From Stappia sp. BW2 (GTDB lineage: Bacteria; Pseudomonadota; Alphaproteobacteria; Rhizobiales; Stappiaceae): a stretch of DNA of 64,000 nucleotides. The notes under the pieces are model-generated. The model searched no databases, was not told the origin of the DNA, and worked only from the letters and a program-made list of their open reading frames with translations. Positions 25,614-34,555 of this stretch are shown one piece after another; the first letter of the stretch is position 1; every line of letters starts with the position of its first letter. The stretch covers positions 930,001 to 994,000 of the forward strand of contig NZ_VIRG01000066.1 in assembly GCF_008107695.1 (NCBI RefSeq), given 5' to 3'. A program made the translations under genes and the position numbers.

Positions 25614-25914
25614 CACCAGCGCTGCTCCTGAATACGATTGAACCGGCTAAGTGCTTGGGCTGCTGTTTGATGCCTTCTTCGGCACTCAAGCAAAAGGCCT
25701 TAAAAAACAGCAACTCGGCGGTAGTCGTTGAAAATCAAGCTGAATCGGGATCGCCTTAATTTAATCTCAAACACTGTAAGTTTCCGTTCCCGATGACAAG
25801 CAAACTTCGCCGCCAAATCTCGATTCTGGTTAAGCAATTCATACAATATTTGCCGGAACAAGAGCTTCTACTGCAAACTTATCAACACCATGCCGCAGAT
25901 GGATTACGGTAAAA

Positions 25915-26041
25915 GGCTCGCATTCCCTTACTGGAATCGCTTAGTTTAAGAATCAGAATTGAGATGCAGCGGACCTCCCCTCGAGCACTGCGGTGCTCGC
26001 ACCTCTGTAAGGGCCGGCAAGATAGCCGGCCCGTTTTTTTG
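25915..26041 (+). ncRNA. Candidate small RNA ending in two hairpins
   Basis: A hairpin CGAGCAC-TGCG-GTGCTCG at 25982-25999 is followed by the strong terminator at 26011-26041, in an otherwise noncoding interval. A CCTCCCC stretch lies just before the first hairpin, a motif found in many alphaproteobacterial small RNAs that pair with ribosome binding sites. The 5' end is a guess; no clear promoter was identified. A riboregulator is one reading, and a leftover 3' UTR is another. Confidence 0.35.
26011..26041 (+). terminator. Rho-independent terminator
   Basis: GGGCCGGC and GCCGGCCC form an 8-bp GC-only stem with a 6-base loop, and GTTTTTTT follows. This is one of the strongest intrinsic terminators in the window, yet no gene on the plus strand lies directly upstream. 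Confidence 0.85.
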
Positions 26042-26480
26042 CCCCCCTTCCTGACCCGACCTGCCACAACAGAGGCCACAGCGTGGCCAATCGAAGCGAT
26101 TGGTTCCACGACAGCCAATCTGGAGACGATGTGCACGTAGTGGTTGAACGGCCATTGCGCTTCTTCAGGACCATCAACCGGCCGGCGTACCTCGCCGCGG
26201 CAATGCGGCCAATGGCTAGAGGCTGACATTGTTGCTCAGCGGTCCTGTTCCTTTTTTCCAATCGCGTGTGACCAGGTGCGTCTTTCCGGTTTCCGCCGCT
26301 CACCTGATGTGCCGCAGTTGGCGAGGTGCGAGCCGTCGCAATGCTGTGGAGGAGCAATCCGCCTCAAACTCCCTTCACAGGTCCGCATTCTAGTCCAATG
26401 CGGGAATTGACAGCCTGACCTACAACCGCTCTGATGCAGGGCCGACAAAAGATAACAATTCACCTTCCGGAAACGCCCCC

Positions 26481-27410
26481 TTGTCCACGCTGCTTTTGCA
26501 CCACTCATCCTATCTCGATCACCTGACCCCTGTGGGGCATCCGGAGCGACCGGACCGCATTCGGGCAATCGACAGGATCTTGGAGCACGAAAAATTCCAG
26601 TCCGTGGAACGCGATCTCGCGCCCATGGGGACTGTTGAGGATATCGCCCGCGCTCACCCCATGAGCTACGTTGACCAGATCCACCGGCTGGCTCCGGAAG
26701 AAGGAACAGCCAGGGTAGACGCTGACACCACCATGTCGCCCGGCACGTGGGAAGCAGCGCTGCGCGGCGTTGGCGGGGCTTGCCGTGCGGTCGATGAGGT
26801 GCTGACGAAAAGGGTCAACAACGCCTTCTCCGCGTCCCGCCCTCCCGGTCACCACGCGGAAAAAGACCGCGCCATGGGTTTCTGCTTTTTCAACAATGCG
26901 GCGGTCGCCGCGCGCTATGCGCAGGCGAAATTCGGGTTGGAACGGGTGGCCATCGTCGATTTCGACGTTCACCACGGCAACGGCACCCAGGATATTTTCT
27001 GGGACGATCCGACGGTTATGTATTGCTCCACCCACCAGATGCCGCTTTATCCGGGATCCGGTGCAGCGTCGGAGACCGGAGACGCCAACAACATCGTGAA
27101 CGCCCCGCTGGCGCCCGGTGAAGATGGAACCGGTTTCAAGGAAGCCTTTGAGATACTGCTTCTGCCGCGCCTCAATCTCTTCGCACCGGAACTGGTGATC
27201 ATTTCCGCAGGATTTGATGCGCACATGCGCGACCCGCTGGGCGGGCTCAACCTTGTCGAGGCAGACTTCGCCTGGGCGACGCGCGCGTTGATGGACGTCG
27301 CCGACACCCACAGCAACGGCCATCTGATCTCCGTTCTCGAAGGCGGGTACGACCTTGAAGGGCTGGCGCGATCGGTCGCCGCGCATGTGATGACCCTCAT
27401 GACCGGTTAG
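26481..27410 (+). CDS. Histone deacetylase-like amidohydrolase (AcuC/HDAH family)
   Basis: Class II-like HDAC homologues hydrolyse acetyl-amides, including acetylpolyamines or acetyl-lysines, using zinc. The 309-residue protein has GHPERPDRIRAIDRIL near 18-33, the catalytic pair RPPGHHAEKD near 116-125, the FDVHHGNGTQD metal segment near 158-168, the second Asp in SAGFDAHMRDPLGGL near 248-262, and the final Tyr in EGGYDLEGL near 288-296. The TTG start fits the family N-terminus (MSTLLLHHSS). It sits upstream of xseB and dxs, an arrangement I associate with Hyphomicrobiales. Confidence 0.92.
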   Translation: MSTLLLHHSSYLDHLTPVGHPERPDRIRAIDRILEHEKFQSVERDLAPMGTVEDIARAHPMSYVDQIHRLAPEEGTARVDADTTMSPGTWEAALRGVGGACRAVDEVLTKRVNNAFSASRPPGHHAEKDRAMGFCFFNNAAVAARYAQAKFGLERVAIVDFDVHHGNGTQDIFWDDPTVMYCSTHQMPLYPGSGAASETGDANNIVNAPLAPGEDGTGFKEAFEILLLPRLNLFAPELVIISAGFDAHMRDPLGGLNLVEADFAWATRALMDVADTHSNGHLISVLEGGYDLEGLARSVAAHVMTLMTG

Positions 27411-27525
27411 TGTGAAAAGCACGGGGATGACCGGCAAAAGGCCAAAATGAAACCTTGACCTTCGGCCTTCAGACCGCAAGTTTCCCTCAAGACCAGACGA
27501 TATTCAGACAAACGGGATCCCACCG

Positions 27526-27774
27526 ATGACCGATGCTGCCAACGACATTGCCGGCCTTTCCTTTGAAGAAGCGCTGAAGCAGCTCGAAACCATTGTGCGG
27601 GAACTCGAGCAAGGCAACGTGCCGCTTGAGCGGAGCATCGACATGTATGAGCGCGGCGACGCGCTGCGCAAGCATTGCGACACGCTCCTGAAATCCGCGG
27701 AGGCCAAGGTCGAGAAGATCCAGTTGGGTCAAAACGGCGAAGCAAGCGGGACCGAAGCGCTCGACCCGCAATAA
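27526..27774 (+). CDS. xseB: Exodeoxyribonuclease VII small subunit
   Basis: XseB joins several copies to one XseA to form exonuclease VII, a single-strand nuclease in repair. The 82-residue protein has the family core [33 protein letters not shown] at about 11-43, given here only as its position, and an acidic C-terminus. XseA is not in the window, as is usual in alphaproteobacteria. It lies 115 bp after the deacetylase gene and 403 bp before dxs. Confidence 0.95.
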   Translation: MTDAANDIAGLSFEEALKQLETIVRELEQGNVPLERSIDMYERGDALRKHCDTLLKSAEAKVEKIQLGQNGEASGTEALDPQ

Positions 27775-28177
27775 CCCGGCCACGCGAAACCAATAGCCCT
27801 TCTGCCTGCATCCGGAGCCGGTTCTGAACTGTGTGCCGGCTCGCCCGCTCGTGACGCGGCTTTCAGGAAGAAAGCCGAGCTGCTGATTTCCTTCCCCTCG
27901 TGTCAATCAAATAACCGTGTGCCAGACAATGGTGTCACTGGCGGGCGGCCTCGTTCTTTTTAAGCGCATCACCCGACGGGACAACTGCGCGTATTTTCGC
28001 CAAAACCTGCACGTTTTCTGCCAAAAGGCCCCTTAAGTCATTTCAGGCAAATGCACGGCGTTTTCATCGCAGGACTCATGGAGCCAAAATGGCGCATACC
28101 CCCTGCCCGATTTGCGCCCTATATCCGGTTGGTGTATGCCTGCCCGCCATGTTTCAAATCGTGGAGCTATCTCCAGA
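27775..28177. other. 403-bp interval before dxs
   Basis: I see no gene, repeat or strong terminator here. Frames that cross the interval are unsupported extensions of the flanking genes. It probably carries the dxs promoter, but no clear boxes were identified. Confidence 0.4.
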
Positions 28178-30097
28178 GTGTCTTCCAAGCCCGATACCCC
28201 TCTTCTTGACCAGGTAAAGTCCCCGGCCGATCTGCGCCAGCTTGATGAAAATGATCTCAAGCAGCTCGCCGACGAATTGCGCGCGGAAACAATCGACGCC
28301 GTGTCGATGACAGGCGGTCACCTGGGCGCGGGGCTTGGCGTCGTCGAGCTGACGGTCGCATTGCACTACGTCTTCAACACGCCCGAAGACAAGCTCATCT
28401 GGGATGTCGGCCACCAGTGCTATCCGCACAAGATCCTGACGGAGCGCCGCGACCGAATCCGGACACTTCGCCAGGGCAATGGTCTGTCGGGCTTCACAAA
28501 ACGCGCCGAAAGCGCCTTTGACCCGTTTGGCGCCGCGCATTCTTCCACGTCGATTTCAGCCGGTCTCGGCATGGCTACCGGCAGGGACCTGAAGGGCGCA
28601 GACAACAATGTCATCGCGGTGATCGGTGATGGCGCCATGTCCGCAGGCATGGCCTATGAAGCGATGAACAACGCCGGCCATCTCGGCTCGCGACTCATCG
28701 TCATCCTGAACGACAATGACATGTCCATCGCACCGCCGGTCGGTGCCATGTCCGCCTATCTGGCCAAGCTCGTTTCGGGCCCGACCTACCAGACCTTCCG
28801 CGATGCGGCCAAAAACCTGGTCAAGAACCTGCCCAAGCCGGTGTTCGAGAAGGCTGCCCGGGCAGAGGAATATGCCCGGGGCTTCTGGACCGGAGGAACG
28901 TTGTTCGAGGAACTCGGGTTCTATTATGTCGGCCCGGTCGACGGTCATAATCTCGAACATCTCCTGCCGATCTTGAAGAATGTCCGTGACACTCACCACG
29001 GCCCGATCCTGATCCATGCGGTCACCCAGAAGGGCAAGGGCTATGCTCCCGCGGAAGGAGCGAAGGACAAGTATCACGGCGTCGCCAAGTTTGATGTGGT
29101 TACCGGCAAGCAGGCCAAGCCAAAGGCCAATGCGCCCAGCTACACCAACGTTTTTGCAACGTCGCTGATCAAGGAAGCGGAAACGGACGACCGCGTGGTC
29201 GCCATCACGGCCGCGATGCCGGACGGAACCGGCCTTGATCTGTTCGGCGAAGCCTATCCGAAACGCACATTCGACGTCGGCATTGCCGAGCAGCATGCGG
29301 TTACCTTTGCTGCGGGTCTTGCCACCGAAGGCTTCAAGCCGTTTTGCGCGATCTACTCCACCTTTCTGCAGCGCGCCTATGACCAGGTTGTTCACGATGT
29401 GGCGATCCAGGGCCTTCCCGTACGCTTTCCGATTGACCGGGCCGGTCTTGTCGGTGCCGATGGCCCCACCCATGCGGGCGCCTTCGACACCGCGTTCCTG
29501 ACCTGCCTTCCCGGTTTTGTCGTCATGGCGGCTTCGGACGAAGTGGAACTGCGCCACATGGTGGCGACTGCCGTTGCCTATGACGAAGGCCCGATCTCGT
29601 TCCGCTACCCGCGCGGCGAAGGCGTCGGTCTGGACATGCCGGAGCGCGGCAGCGTGCTTGAAATCGGCAAGGGCGTCATCCGCAGGGAAGGCACCAAGGT
29701 TGCCCTCCTGAACTTCGGCGGCCGCATGAGCGAATGCCTCAAGGCTGCGGACGAACTGGATGCCGCCGGCCTTTCGACCACTGTCGCAGACGCCCGCTTC
29801 GCCAAACCTCTGGACATGGACATGATCCGCCGTCTTGCCCGCGAGCATGAGGTTCTCGTCATGATCGAGGAAGGATCAGCCGGCGGCTTCGGCAGTCATG
29901 TGCTGACCCGGCTTGCCGAGGAAGGCCTTCTGGACAACGGATTGAAGGTCCGTGCACTCGCTCTGCCGGATGCCTATCTCGATCACGACAAGCCGGAAGC
30001 GATGTATGAACGCTCAGGGCTCTCCTGTGACGGCATTTTGAAGACCGTCTTCACAGCACTCGGAACAGCCTCTGTCAGTGCGCCGCAGCGCGCCTGA
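28178..30097 (+). CDS. dxs: 1-deoxy-D-xylulose-5-phosphate synthase
   Basis: Dxs joins pyruvate and glyceraldehyde 3-phosphate to make DXP, the first step of the MEP isoprenoid pathway and a precursor for thiamine and pyridoxal. The 639-residue protein has a [19 protein letters not shown] segment near 47-65, [13 protein letters not shown] near 122-134, the thiamine diphosphate motif [18 protein letters not shown] near 150-167, the catalytic region [17 protein letters not shown] near 366-382, and HAGAFD. The GTG start at 28178 gives the family N-terminus ([11 protein letters not shown]) and has GGAG 12 bases upstream, so longer frames from 28112 were rejected. Confidence 0.96.
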   Translation: MSSKPDTPLLDQVKSPADLRQLDENDLKQLADELRAETIDAVSMTGGHLGAGLGVVELTVALHYVFNTPEDKLIWDVGHQCYPHKILTERRDRIRTLRQGNGLSGFTKRAESAFDPFGAAHSSTSISAGLGMATGRDLKGADNNVIAVIGDGAMSAGMAYEAMNNAGHLGSRLIVILNDNDMSIAPPVGAMSAYLAKLVSGPTYQTFRDAAKNLVKNLPKPVFEKAARAEEYARGFWTGGTLFEELGFYYVGPVDGHNLEHLLPILKNVRDTHHGPILIHAVTQKGKGYAPAEGAKDKYHGVAKFDVVTGKQAKPKANAPSYTNVFATSLIKEAETDDRVVAITAAMPDGTGLDLFGEAYPKRTFDVGIAEQHAVTFAAGLATEGFKPFCAIYSTFLQRAYDQVVHDVAIQGLPVRFPIDRAGLVGADGPTHAGAFDTAFLTCLPGFVVMAASDEVELRHMVATAVAYDEGPISFRYPRGEGVGLDMPERGSVLEIGKGVIRREGTKVALLNFGGRMSECLKAADELDAAGLSTTVADARFAKPLDMDMIRRLAREHEVLVMIEEGSAGGFGSHVLTRLAEEGLLDNGLKVRALALPDAYLDHDKPEAMYERSGLSCDGILKTVFTALGTASVSAPQRA

Positions 30098-30224
30098 GGG
30101 CTTGTGTTTCGTTCTTTGCCAAAGGACGTCGGGATACCCGCCGTCAAAGTCGGCTGGGGAGCTCAAATCAAACCCGATTGACACGGGGCGCCATACCTGA
30201 AAAGGCTGGTTGAAAGGAACAGGT

Positions 30225-30253
30225 GCGTCGGTTCAAACCGGCGCTTTTGTTTT
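30225..30253 (+). terminator. Rho-independent terminator after dxs
   Basis: GCGTCGG at 30225-30231 pairs with CCGGCGC at 30238-30244 (one G-T pair) around a 6-base loop, followed by TTTTGTTTT. It is 128 bp past the dxs stop and precedes the MFS gene. Confidence 0.75.
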
Positions 30254-30323
30254 ATTTCTCGGGCACGATACCAGTCGCAACGCTCCTGACCGGGCTGCGG
30301 CGGTCCATCGTCAGGATGCAGCC

Positions 30324-31715
30324 ATGGCTCAGACCCTTCTTTCCGTATCCGCTCTCTTGTTGTCGGTCGCCCTGCTCATATTCGGGCACGGTATACAGAC
30401 GACACTGCTGCCACTGGCCGCGGAACGGTTTTACTTCACGGACTTCGAAATCGGTCTGGTCTCATCGGCCTATTTCTTCGGCATGGTGATCGGCTGTCTC
30501 GGCGCACCGCTGGTGATCATGCGCGCCGGGCACATCCGGGCCTTTGCCGCGCTCGTCTCGTTGATGTCCGCCGCCGCCATCCTGCACCCGGTGCTCATCG
30601 ATCCCTATGCCTGGATGATCATCCGCATGATCTCCGGCTTCAGCCTTGCCGGTTTTTACATGATCGTGGAAAGCTGGCTGAACGAAAGCGCCTCGAACGA
30701 GAACCGTGGCACGGTGATGTCGTTTTACATCGTCGTCCTGTTCGGCGCCCTGATGCTGGGGCAGATTTCCATTGCGTCAATGAACATCGCCGATTTCATT
30801 CCCTTCGCGATTGCCTCGGTGATGGTGTCCCTTGCCGTGATGCCGGTATCTCTGACCACATCGACCCAGCCCGCCCCGATCACGCTGGTGCGTTTCGAGC
30901 CGAAAAAGCTCTACAAGAACTCCCCGGCAGCATTTGTCGGCGTGCTGTTCATTGGCGCGTCTCAAGGCGCTCTGCTTACGCTCTCGTCCCTTTACGGGTC
31001 GCAGATTGGCCTTTCCACCAAGCAAGCCGCGTTTTATGCGGCCGCCATCGTCGGCGGCGGTCTTATTGCACAGTGGCCAGTGGGCCGGCTTTCCGACCGC
31101 ATCGATCGTCGTCTCGTGATCGCCGGTCTCGGTGTCGCAACTGCAGCCGTTTCGATGGCAATCGTGTTCTTCTCGCCGAAGGACTTCATGGTCGCCATTT
31201 TGTGCGCGGTCGCCGTGGGCATGGTCGTGCAGCCGCTTTATGCAATCGCGGTTGCGCACGCCTTCGACCACGCGGCGACCGAAGATTTCGTCGCGACCTC
31301 CTCCGGCATGCTGCTGTCGTTCGGTATCGGCTCGATCATCGGACCGCTGGCAGCCTCCATGATCATGAGCCACACCGGCCCGTCCGGGCTGTACATCATG
31401 ATTATCGCGGCCAATATCATGATGGTGATCTTCATCCTTGCCCGTGTGATGACCCGCGTGGCACCGACCGGAGAAGACAAGACAGACTTCGAATACGCCT
31501 CCACCGCGCAGGTCGGTTCGGTTGTCACCGCCGAAGCCCTGGATGCCGCTCCCGAAGAAATTGTCATCCCACCCGAGGAATTCCCGGCTTACGAAGACGA
31601 CATCTACAATTTCGAAACCTCCGCCGAGAGCGATACGAGCGACGAGGATGCGGCCGCTTCCGCCGAAACCACTGCAACCGAAGACGCAGCGGACAAGACA
31701 CCGCCAACGACCTGA
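30324..31715 (+). CDS. MFS transporter (YcaD-like)
   Basis: The 463-residue protein has twelve hydrophobic segments of the major facilitator fold, beginning with TLLSVSALLLSVALLIFGHG and the FYFTDFEIGLVSSAYFFGM segment. A QWPVGRLSDRIDRR loop between helices 8 and 9 matches the MFS loop signature. After the last helix there is an acidic tail of about 80 residues rich in Glu, Asp, Thr and Ala. The style is that of YcaD-like permeases, of unknown substrate. The ATG at 30324 has AGGA upstream; the longer frame from 30210 overlaps the dxs terminator and is unlikely. Confidence 0.88.
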   Translation: MAQTLLSVSALLLSVALLIFGHGIQTTLLPLAAERFYFTDFEIGLVSSAYFFGMVIGCLGAPLVIMRAGHIRAFAALVSLMSAAAILHPVLIDPYAWMIIRMISGFSLAGFYMIVESWLNESASNENRGTVMSFYIVVLFGALMLGQISIASMNIADFIPFAIASVMVSLAVMPVSLTTSTQPAPITLVRFEPKKLYKNSPAAFVGVLFIGASQGALLTLSSLYGSQIGLSTKQAAFYAAAIVGGGLIAQWPVGRLSDRIDRRLVIAGLGVATAAVSMAIVFFSPKDFMVAILCAVAVGMVVQPLYAIAVAHAFDHAATEDFVATSSGMLLSFGIGSIIGPLAASMIMSHTGPSGLYIMIIAANIMMVIFILARVMTRVAPTGEDKTDFEYASTAQVGSVVTAEALDAAPEEIVIPPEEFPAYEDDIYNFETSAESDTSDEDAAASAETTATEDAADKTPPTT

Positions 31716-31809
31716 TGTCTTTCCGCTGCATGTGGCCCGGCTATCGCCTCCTTTGCCTGCGCGGTTTCGCCTCTCGACATGATTGTGCAACCGGCTTATA
31801 GCCGCTTGT

Positions 31810-32202
31810 ATGAAAGCGCGTGTCACAAAGCTGCAGCAGCTACGGCAGGAGCGTCACCCCCTGGTGGCGCTGGCGGCCTTTGCCTTTGCGATGCGTCTTG
31901 TGCTTCTGGTTCTTGCAAGCGCATTGTCGCCGGATGCGGCGGTTGCTGCAGGTCTTACCAGCCTTTGCCAGCCTTCCGGCCAGGACCAGAGCCTGCCGGG
32001 ACCACACAATCCGCTCACCTGTCAATGTGGGCCGGTCTGCGCCCATGGCTGCGCAATCGCGCCCTGCCTGGCAAGCGCTGTGCCGCATGTGGATCAACCG
32101 CTCGCAAGCGCCGAAAACCTGCACCTGCCGACAAGGCAGACATCTGTCCTGCCCCCTGCTCAGCGGTCCAGCCCCATCAGGGCGCCGCCTTCCTCGGTCT
32201 GA
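31810..32202 (+). CDS. Cys-rich exported/membrane protein, DUF2946-like
   Basis: The 130-residue protein has one N-terminal hydrophobic segment (LVALAAFAFAMRLVLLVLAS at about 19-38) and a periplasmic part with several Cys, His and Pro residues (CQPSGQ, LTCQCGPVCAHGC, APCLAS). This looks like DUF2946, a short family often beside copper chaperone or CuA-assembly genes. A role in copper handling is likely from context and cysteine pattern, not proven. It is the first gene of a set with PCuAC and SCO, 37 bp upstream of PCuAC. Confidence 0.75.
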   Translation: MKARVTKLQQLRQERHPLVALAAFAFAMRLVLLVLASALSPDAAVAAGLTSLCQPSGQDQSLPGPHNPLTCQCGPVCAHGCAIAPCLASAVPHVDQPLASAENLHLPTRQTSVLPPAQRSSPIRAPPSSV

Positions 32203-32239
32203 AAAACATCCAACATCTCAGACCTCAAGGAATAGCATT

Positions 32240-32758
32240 ATGAAAATCTGGAAAACCGTAGCGGCTGCCGCCGCCCTTTCGCTTGTCTCCCTGTCCGCTC
32301 TCGCGCACGACTACAAGGCTGGCGAGCTGACGCTCAACCATCCATGGACCCGCGCAACGCCGCCGAAAGCAAAGGCTGGCGGCGGCTTTGTCGAAATCAT
32401 CAACAACGGCACCGAGGCAGATCGCCTTGTGGGTGCGAGTTCCGACGTTGCCGCAAAGGTGGAAATTCACGAGATGGCGGTGACCGACGGCGTGATGAAA
32501 ATGCGCAAGATGGAAGATGGCGTCGAAATCCCGGCCGGTGAAACGGTTGCGCTTCAGCCGGGCGGCTACCACGTCATGTTCATGGGCCTCAATCAACCCT
32601 TTGAAGAGGGCACCAAAATTCCGGTTGTCCTGACCTTTGAAAAAGCTGGCGATGTTGCTGTCGAAATGGCTGTCTCCAAGATGGGTGCCAAAACTCCCGA
32701 TGGCGGTGCGGAGCATGGCGCCATGGACCACAGCAAGATGGATCACGGCAAGAACTGA
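32240..32758 (+). CDS. Periplasmic copper chaperone PCu(A)C
   Basis: PCuAC binds Cu(I) and passes it to the CuA or CuB centres of cytochrome oxidase, partly with SCO proteins. The 172-residue precursor has a signal peptide ending at ALAHDYKAG. The copper-binding motif H(M)x10Mx21HxM is present in IHEMAVTDGVMKMRKM followed by GGYHVMFMGL. A His/Met-rich C-terminal extension (MDHSKMDHGKN) adds more metal ligands, as in some homologues. AAGGA precedes the start. Confidence 0.93.
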   Translation: MKIWKTVAAAAALSLVSLSALAHDYKAGELTLNHPWTRATPPKAKAGGGFVEIINNGTEADRLVGASSDVAAKVEIHEMAVTDGVMKMRKMEDGVEIPAGETVALQPGGYHVMFMGLNQPFEEGTKIPVVLTFEKAGDVAVEMAVSKMGAKTPDGGAEHGAMDHSKMDHGKN

Positions 32759-32766
32759 GCCCCGTC

Positions 32767-32802
32767 TGTGGGCGTTGCTTCGGTCTCGATAAAACGCCCA
32801 CA
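32767..32802 (+). terminator. Hairpin between PCuAC and SCO genes
   Basis: TGTGGGCGTT at 32767-32776 pairs perfectly with AACGCCCACA at 32793-32802. A second stem (CAGAGCCCC / GGGGCTCTG, 32819-32859) follows just before the SCO ribosome binding site. These could end or attenuate transcripts between the two genes; neither has a long T tract. Confidence 0.45.
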
Positions 32803-32879
32803 CCCATTTTCAAAGTGTCAGAGCCCCTTCCTGCCTTGCAACAGGTGCCGGGGGCTCTGATCAGGATAGGACAAAACCG

Positions 32880-33506
32880 ATGTCTGGTTTGAAACTCTTC
32901 CGGTACGTGGCCTGGGCGGCTGTTGCCGTGCTTGCGATCGTTTCCGGAGTACTGGTCTATCAGCAGACGGCTGGCAACAAGAACACCGGTGGCCTGATCG
33001 AGCCGCTTGCGGCCATCGGCGGCCCGTTCGAGCTTATCAACGGCAACGGCGAAACGGTGACCGACAAGACCTTTTCGACGAAGCCGACCGTTCTGTTTTT
33101 CGGCTTCACCTTCTGCCCGGATGTCTGCCCAACGACACTTTCCGAGCTTCAGGGCTGGATGGAAGAACTCGGACCGGATGCCGACAAGCTCAACTATGCG
33201 TTCGTGACCGTGGATCCGGAGCGCGACACACCAGAAGTCATGCGCGACTACGTGTGGGCGTTCGACAAACGCATTGTTCCGCTCACCGGCACGCGAGAGC
33301 AGATCGATCCCATGTTGAAGGCATACCGGGTCTATTCCAAAAAGGTGCCTCTTGACGATGGCGACTATACGATGGACCATTCCGCTGCCATCTATCTCAT
33401 GAGTGCAGACAACAAGTTCGTCGGCACGATTGCTTATGGTGAGGCAGAAGAAACCGCCATGAAGAAGCTGCGCAGGCTCATCGACAACGCGCCGGCCTCT
33501 TCCTGA
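32880..33506 (+). CDS. SCO1/SenC/PrrC family protein
   Basis: SCO proteins are membrane-anchored, thioredoxin-fold copper metallochaperones that help assemble the CuA site of cytochrome oxidase and may act in redox signalling. The 208-residue protein has an N-terminal anchor helix (VAWAAVAVLAIVSGVLVYQQ), the copper-binding CPDVC motif in FTFCPDVCPTTLSEL near 79-93, DPERDTPEVM near 117-126, and the conserved His in YTMDHSAAIYLM near 160-171. It follows PCuAC, in the expected functional pairing. Confidence 0.93.
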   Translation: MSGLKLFRYVAWAAVAVLAIVSGVLVYQQTAGNKNTGGLIEPLAAIGGPFELINGNGETVTDKTFSTKPTVLFFGFTFCPDVCPTTLSELQGWMEELGPDADKLNYAFVTVDPERDTPEVMRDYVWAFDKRIVPLTGTREQIDPMLKAYRVYSKKVPLDDGDYTMDHSAAIYLMSADNKFVGTIAYGEAEETAMKKLRRLIDNAPASS

Positions 33507-33533
33507 GGCAAAAACTGGAGCAAGCCGGACACG

Positions 33534-33668
33534 ATGCGCATGCCGCTGTTCATGGGACTGACCGCTGGCGCGACGGGCCTCGTCGCGCTTTCGGCGTTTC
33601 TGTGGCTCTATGCCGGTGAGCGGGTCTTCGCCGACCGACTGATCTCGGCAATCGCCGGCTGCTTCTGA
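33534..33668 (+). CDS. 44-residue single-helix membrane peptide
   Basis: The ATG at 33534 opens a frame ending at TGA 33666-33668. The peptide begins MRMPLFMGLTAGATGLVALS, contains one likely membrane helix at about 5-27 and ends with LISAIAGCF, the final residues including a Cys. It lies 27 bp after the SCO gene and 7 bp before tlyA, so it may be read as part of the copper set. GGAG is present upstream at a longer than ideal distance. Function is unknown; it is a plausible small oxidase-related or SCO-partner protein only by position. Confidence 0.6.
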   Translation: MRMPLFMGLTAGATGLVALSAFLWLYAGERVFADRLISAIAGCF

Positions 33669-33675
33669 AATTCAT

Positions 33676-34416
33676 ATGTACAAACAACGCCTCGACCAGC
33701 ATCTCGTCGATACGGGTGTCTTCCCGTCCCGCGCGCGGGCACGGGACGCCATCCTGCGTGGGACAGTCAGCGTCGACGGCGCTCCCTGCACCAAACCGGC
33801 GCAGAAAACCTCCGCCGATGCCAGCATCACCGTTGAAGATCCGGCCTCAGGCTACGTCAGCCGGGCCGCGCTGAAGCTGATCGAAGGCCTTGACCGGTTC
33901 GGTGTCGATCCAAACGGCAGGATTTGCCTCGACATCGGCGCTTCCACCGGCGGGTTTACCCAGGTCCTTCTGGAACGCGGCGCTGAAAAAGTTCATGCCA
34001 TCGACGTCGGCCACGGCCAATTGCACGACAGCCTGAAGACAAATCCAAAGGTGATCGCACGCGACGGTCTCAATGCGCGGGACCTGACCTTGCAGGATCT
34101 TGGAGGAGACGCCCCAGGCCTGCTCGTCTCCGACGTCAGCTTCATTTCGCTGAAACTTGCCCTGCCGCCCGCGCTCGCACTCGCCGCGCCCGGAGCGGAA
34201 GGTGTGTTCCTGGTGAAACCGCAATTTGAGGCGGGCAAGGACAATATCGGCAAAGGTGGCCTGGTTGATCCGGAAATTGCCGAAGAAACCGCGAAATCCC
34301 TTCAGATGTGGCTGAGCAGCATGCCAGAGTGGCAGGCAGGCGACCTCGTTCCCTCGCCGGTCAAGGGGGGGGATGGCAATGCGGAATGGCTGCTCTACGG
34401 ACGGAAAGCCGGCTGA
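33676..34416 (+). CDS. tlyA: TlyA-family rRNA 2'-O-methyltransferase
   Basis: TlyA methylates ribose 2'-OH of cytidines in 16S and 23S rRNA in mycobacteria, and the presence or absence of this affects capreomycin sensitivity; many homologues are annotated as TlyA or as haemolysin-like. The 246-residue protein has an N-terminal S4 RNA-binding domain (RLDQHLVDTGVFPSRARARDAI near 5-26 is typical) and a Rossmann-like methyltransferase with DIGASTGGFTQVLLERGA near 90-107 and the KDNIGKGGLVDP segment. The start is adjacent to the 44-aa gene. Confidence 0.92.
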   Translation: MYKQRLDQHLVDTGVFPSRARARDAILRGTVSVDGAPCTKPAQKTSADASITVEDPASGYVSRAALKLIEGLDRFGVDPNGRICLDIGASTGGFTQVLLERGAEKVHAIDVGHGQLHDSLKTNPKVIARDGLNARDLTLQDLGGDAPGLLVSDVSFISLKLALPPALALAAPGAEGVFLVKPQFEAGKDNIGKGGLVDPEIAEETAKSLQMWLSSMPEWQAGDLVPSPVKGGDGNAEWLLYGRKAG

Positions 34417-34555
34417 GGGTCATCGCTTCTCCCCCTTCCCTTCTCCCTTTTCTACATTCCAACCAAGCGCAAACCGCTGACCTCAGGGATAGCGCGGTGA
34501 GGCCGTCTCATGATCAAGGCTTGCTCATTCCCCTTCTTGGCGCTATCGCTCGGCC

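Larger units (their letters stand above)
25614..26480. other. 867-bp noncoding interval
   Basis: No convincing gene was found between Sua5 and the deacetylase. The first half (about 25700-25900) is AT-richer than the rest of the window. A strong terminator ends at about 26041, preceded by a second hairpin, and this may mark a small RNA. The open frames on either strand at 25882-26410 lack recognisable protein motifs, and no strong ribosome binding site was noted for them. Confidence 0.5.

Noticed and set aside
25882-26410. Several frames of 60-134 codons on both strands in the Sua5-deacetylase interval
   Set aside because: They overlap one another, lack family motifs and cross the strong terminator at 26011-26041.
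28556-29848. 430-codon minus-strand frame inside dxs
   Set aside because: It is antisense to Dxs, whose thiamine and catalytic motifs are all present on the plus strand.
30225-30253. tRNA T-arm-like sequence GGTTCAAACC
   Set aside because: There is no cloverleaf around it; the sequence forms a terminator hairpin followed by T residues after dxs.
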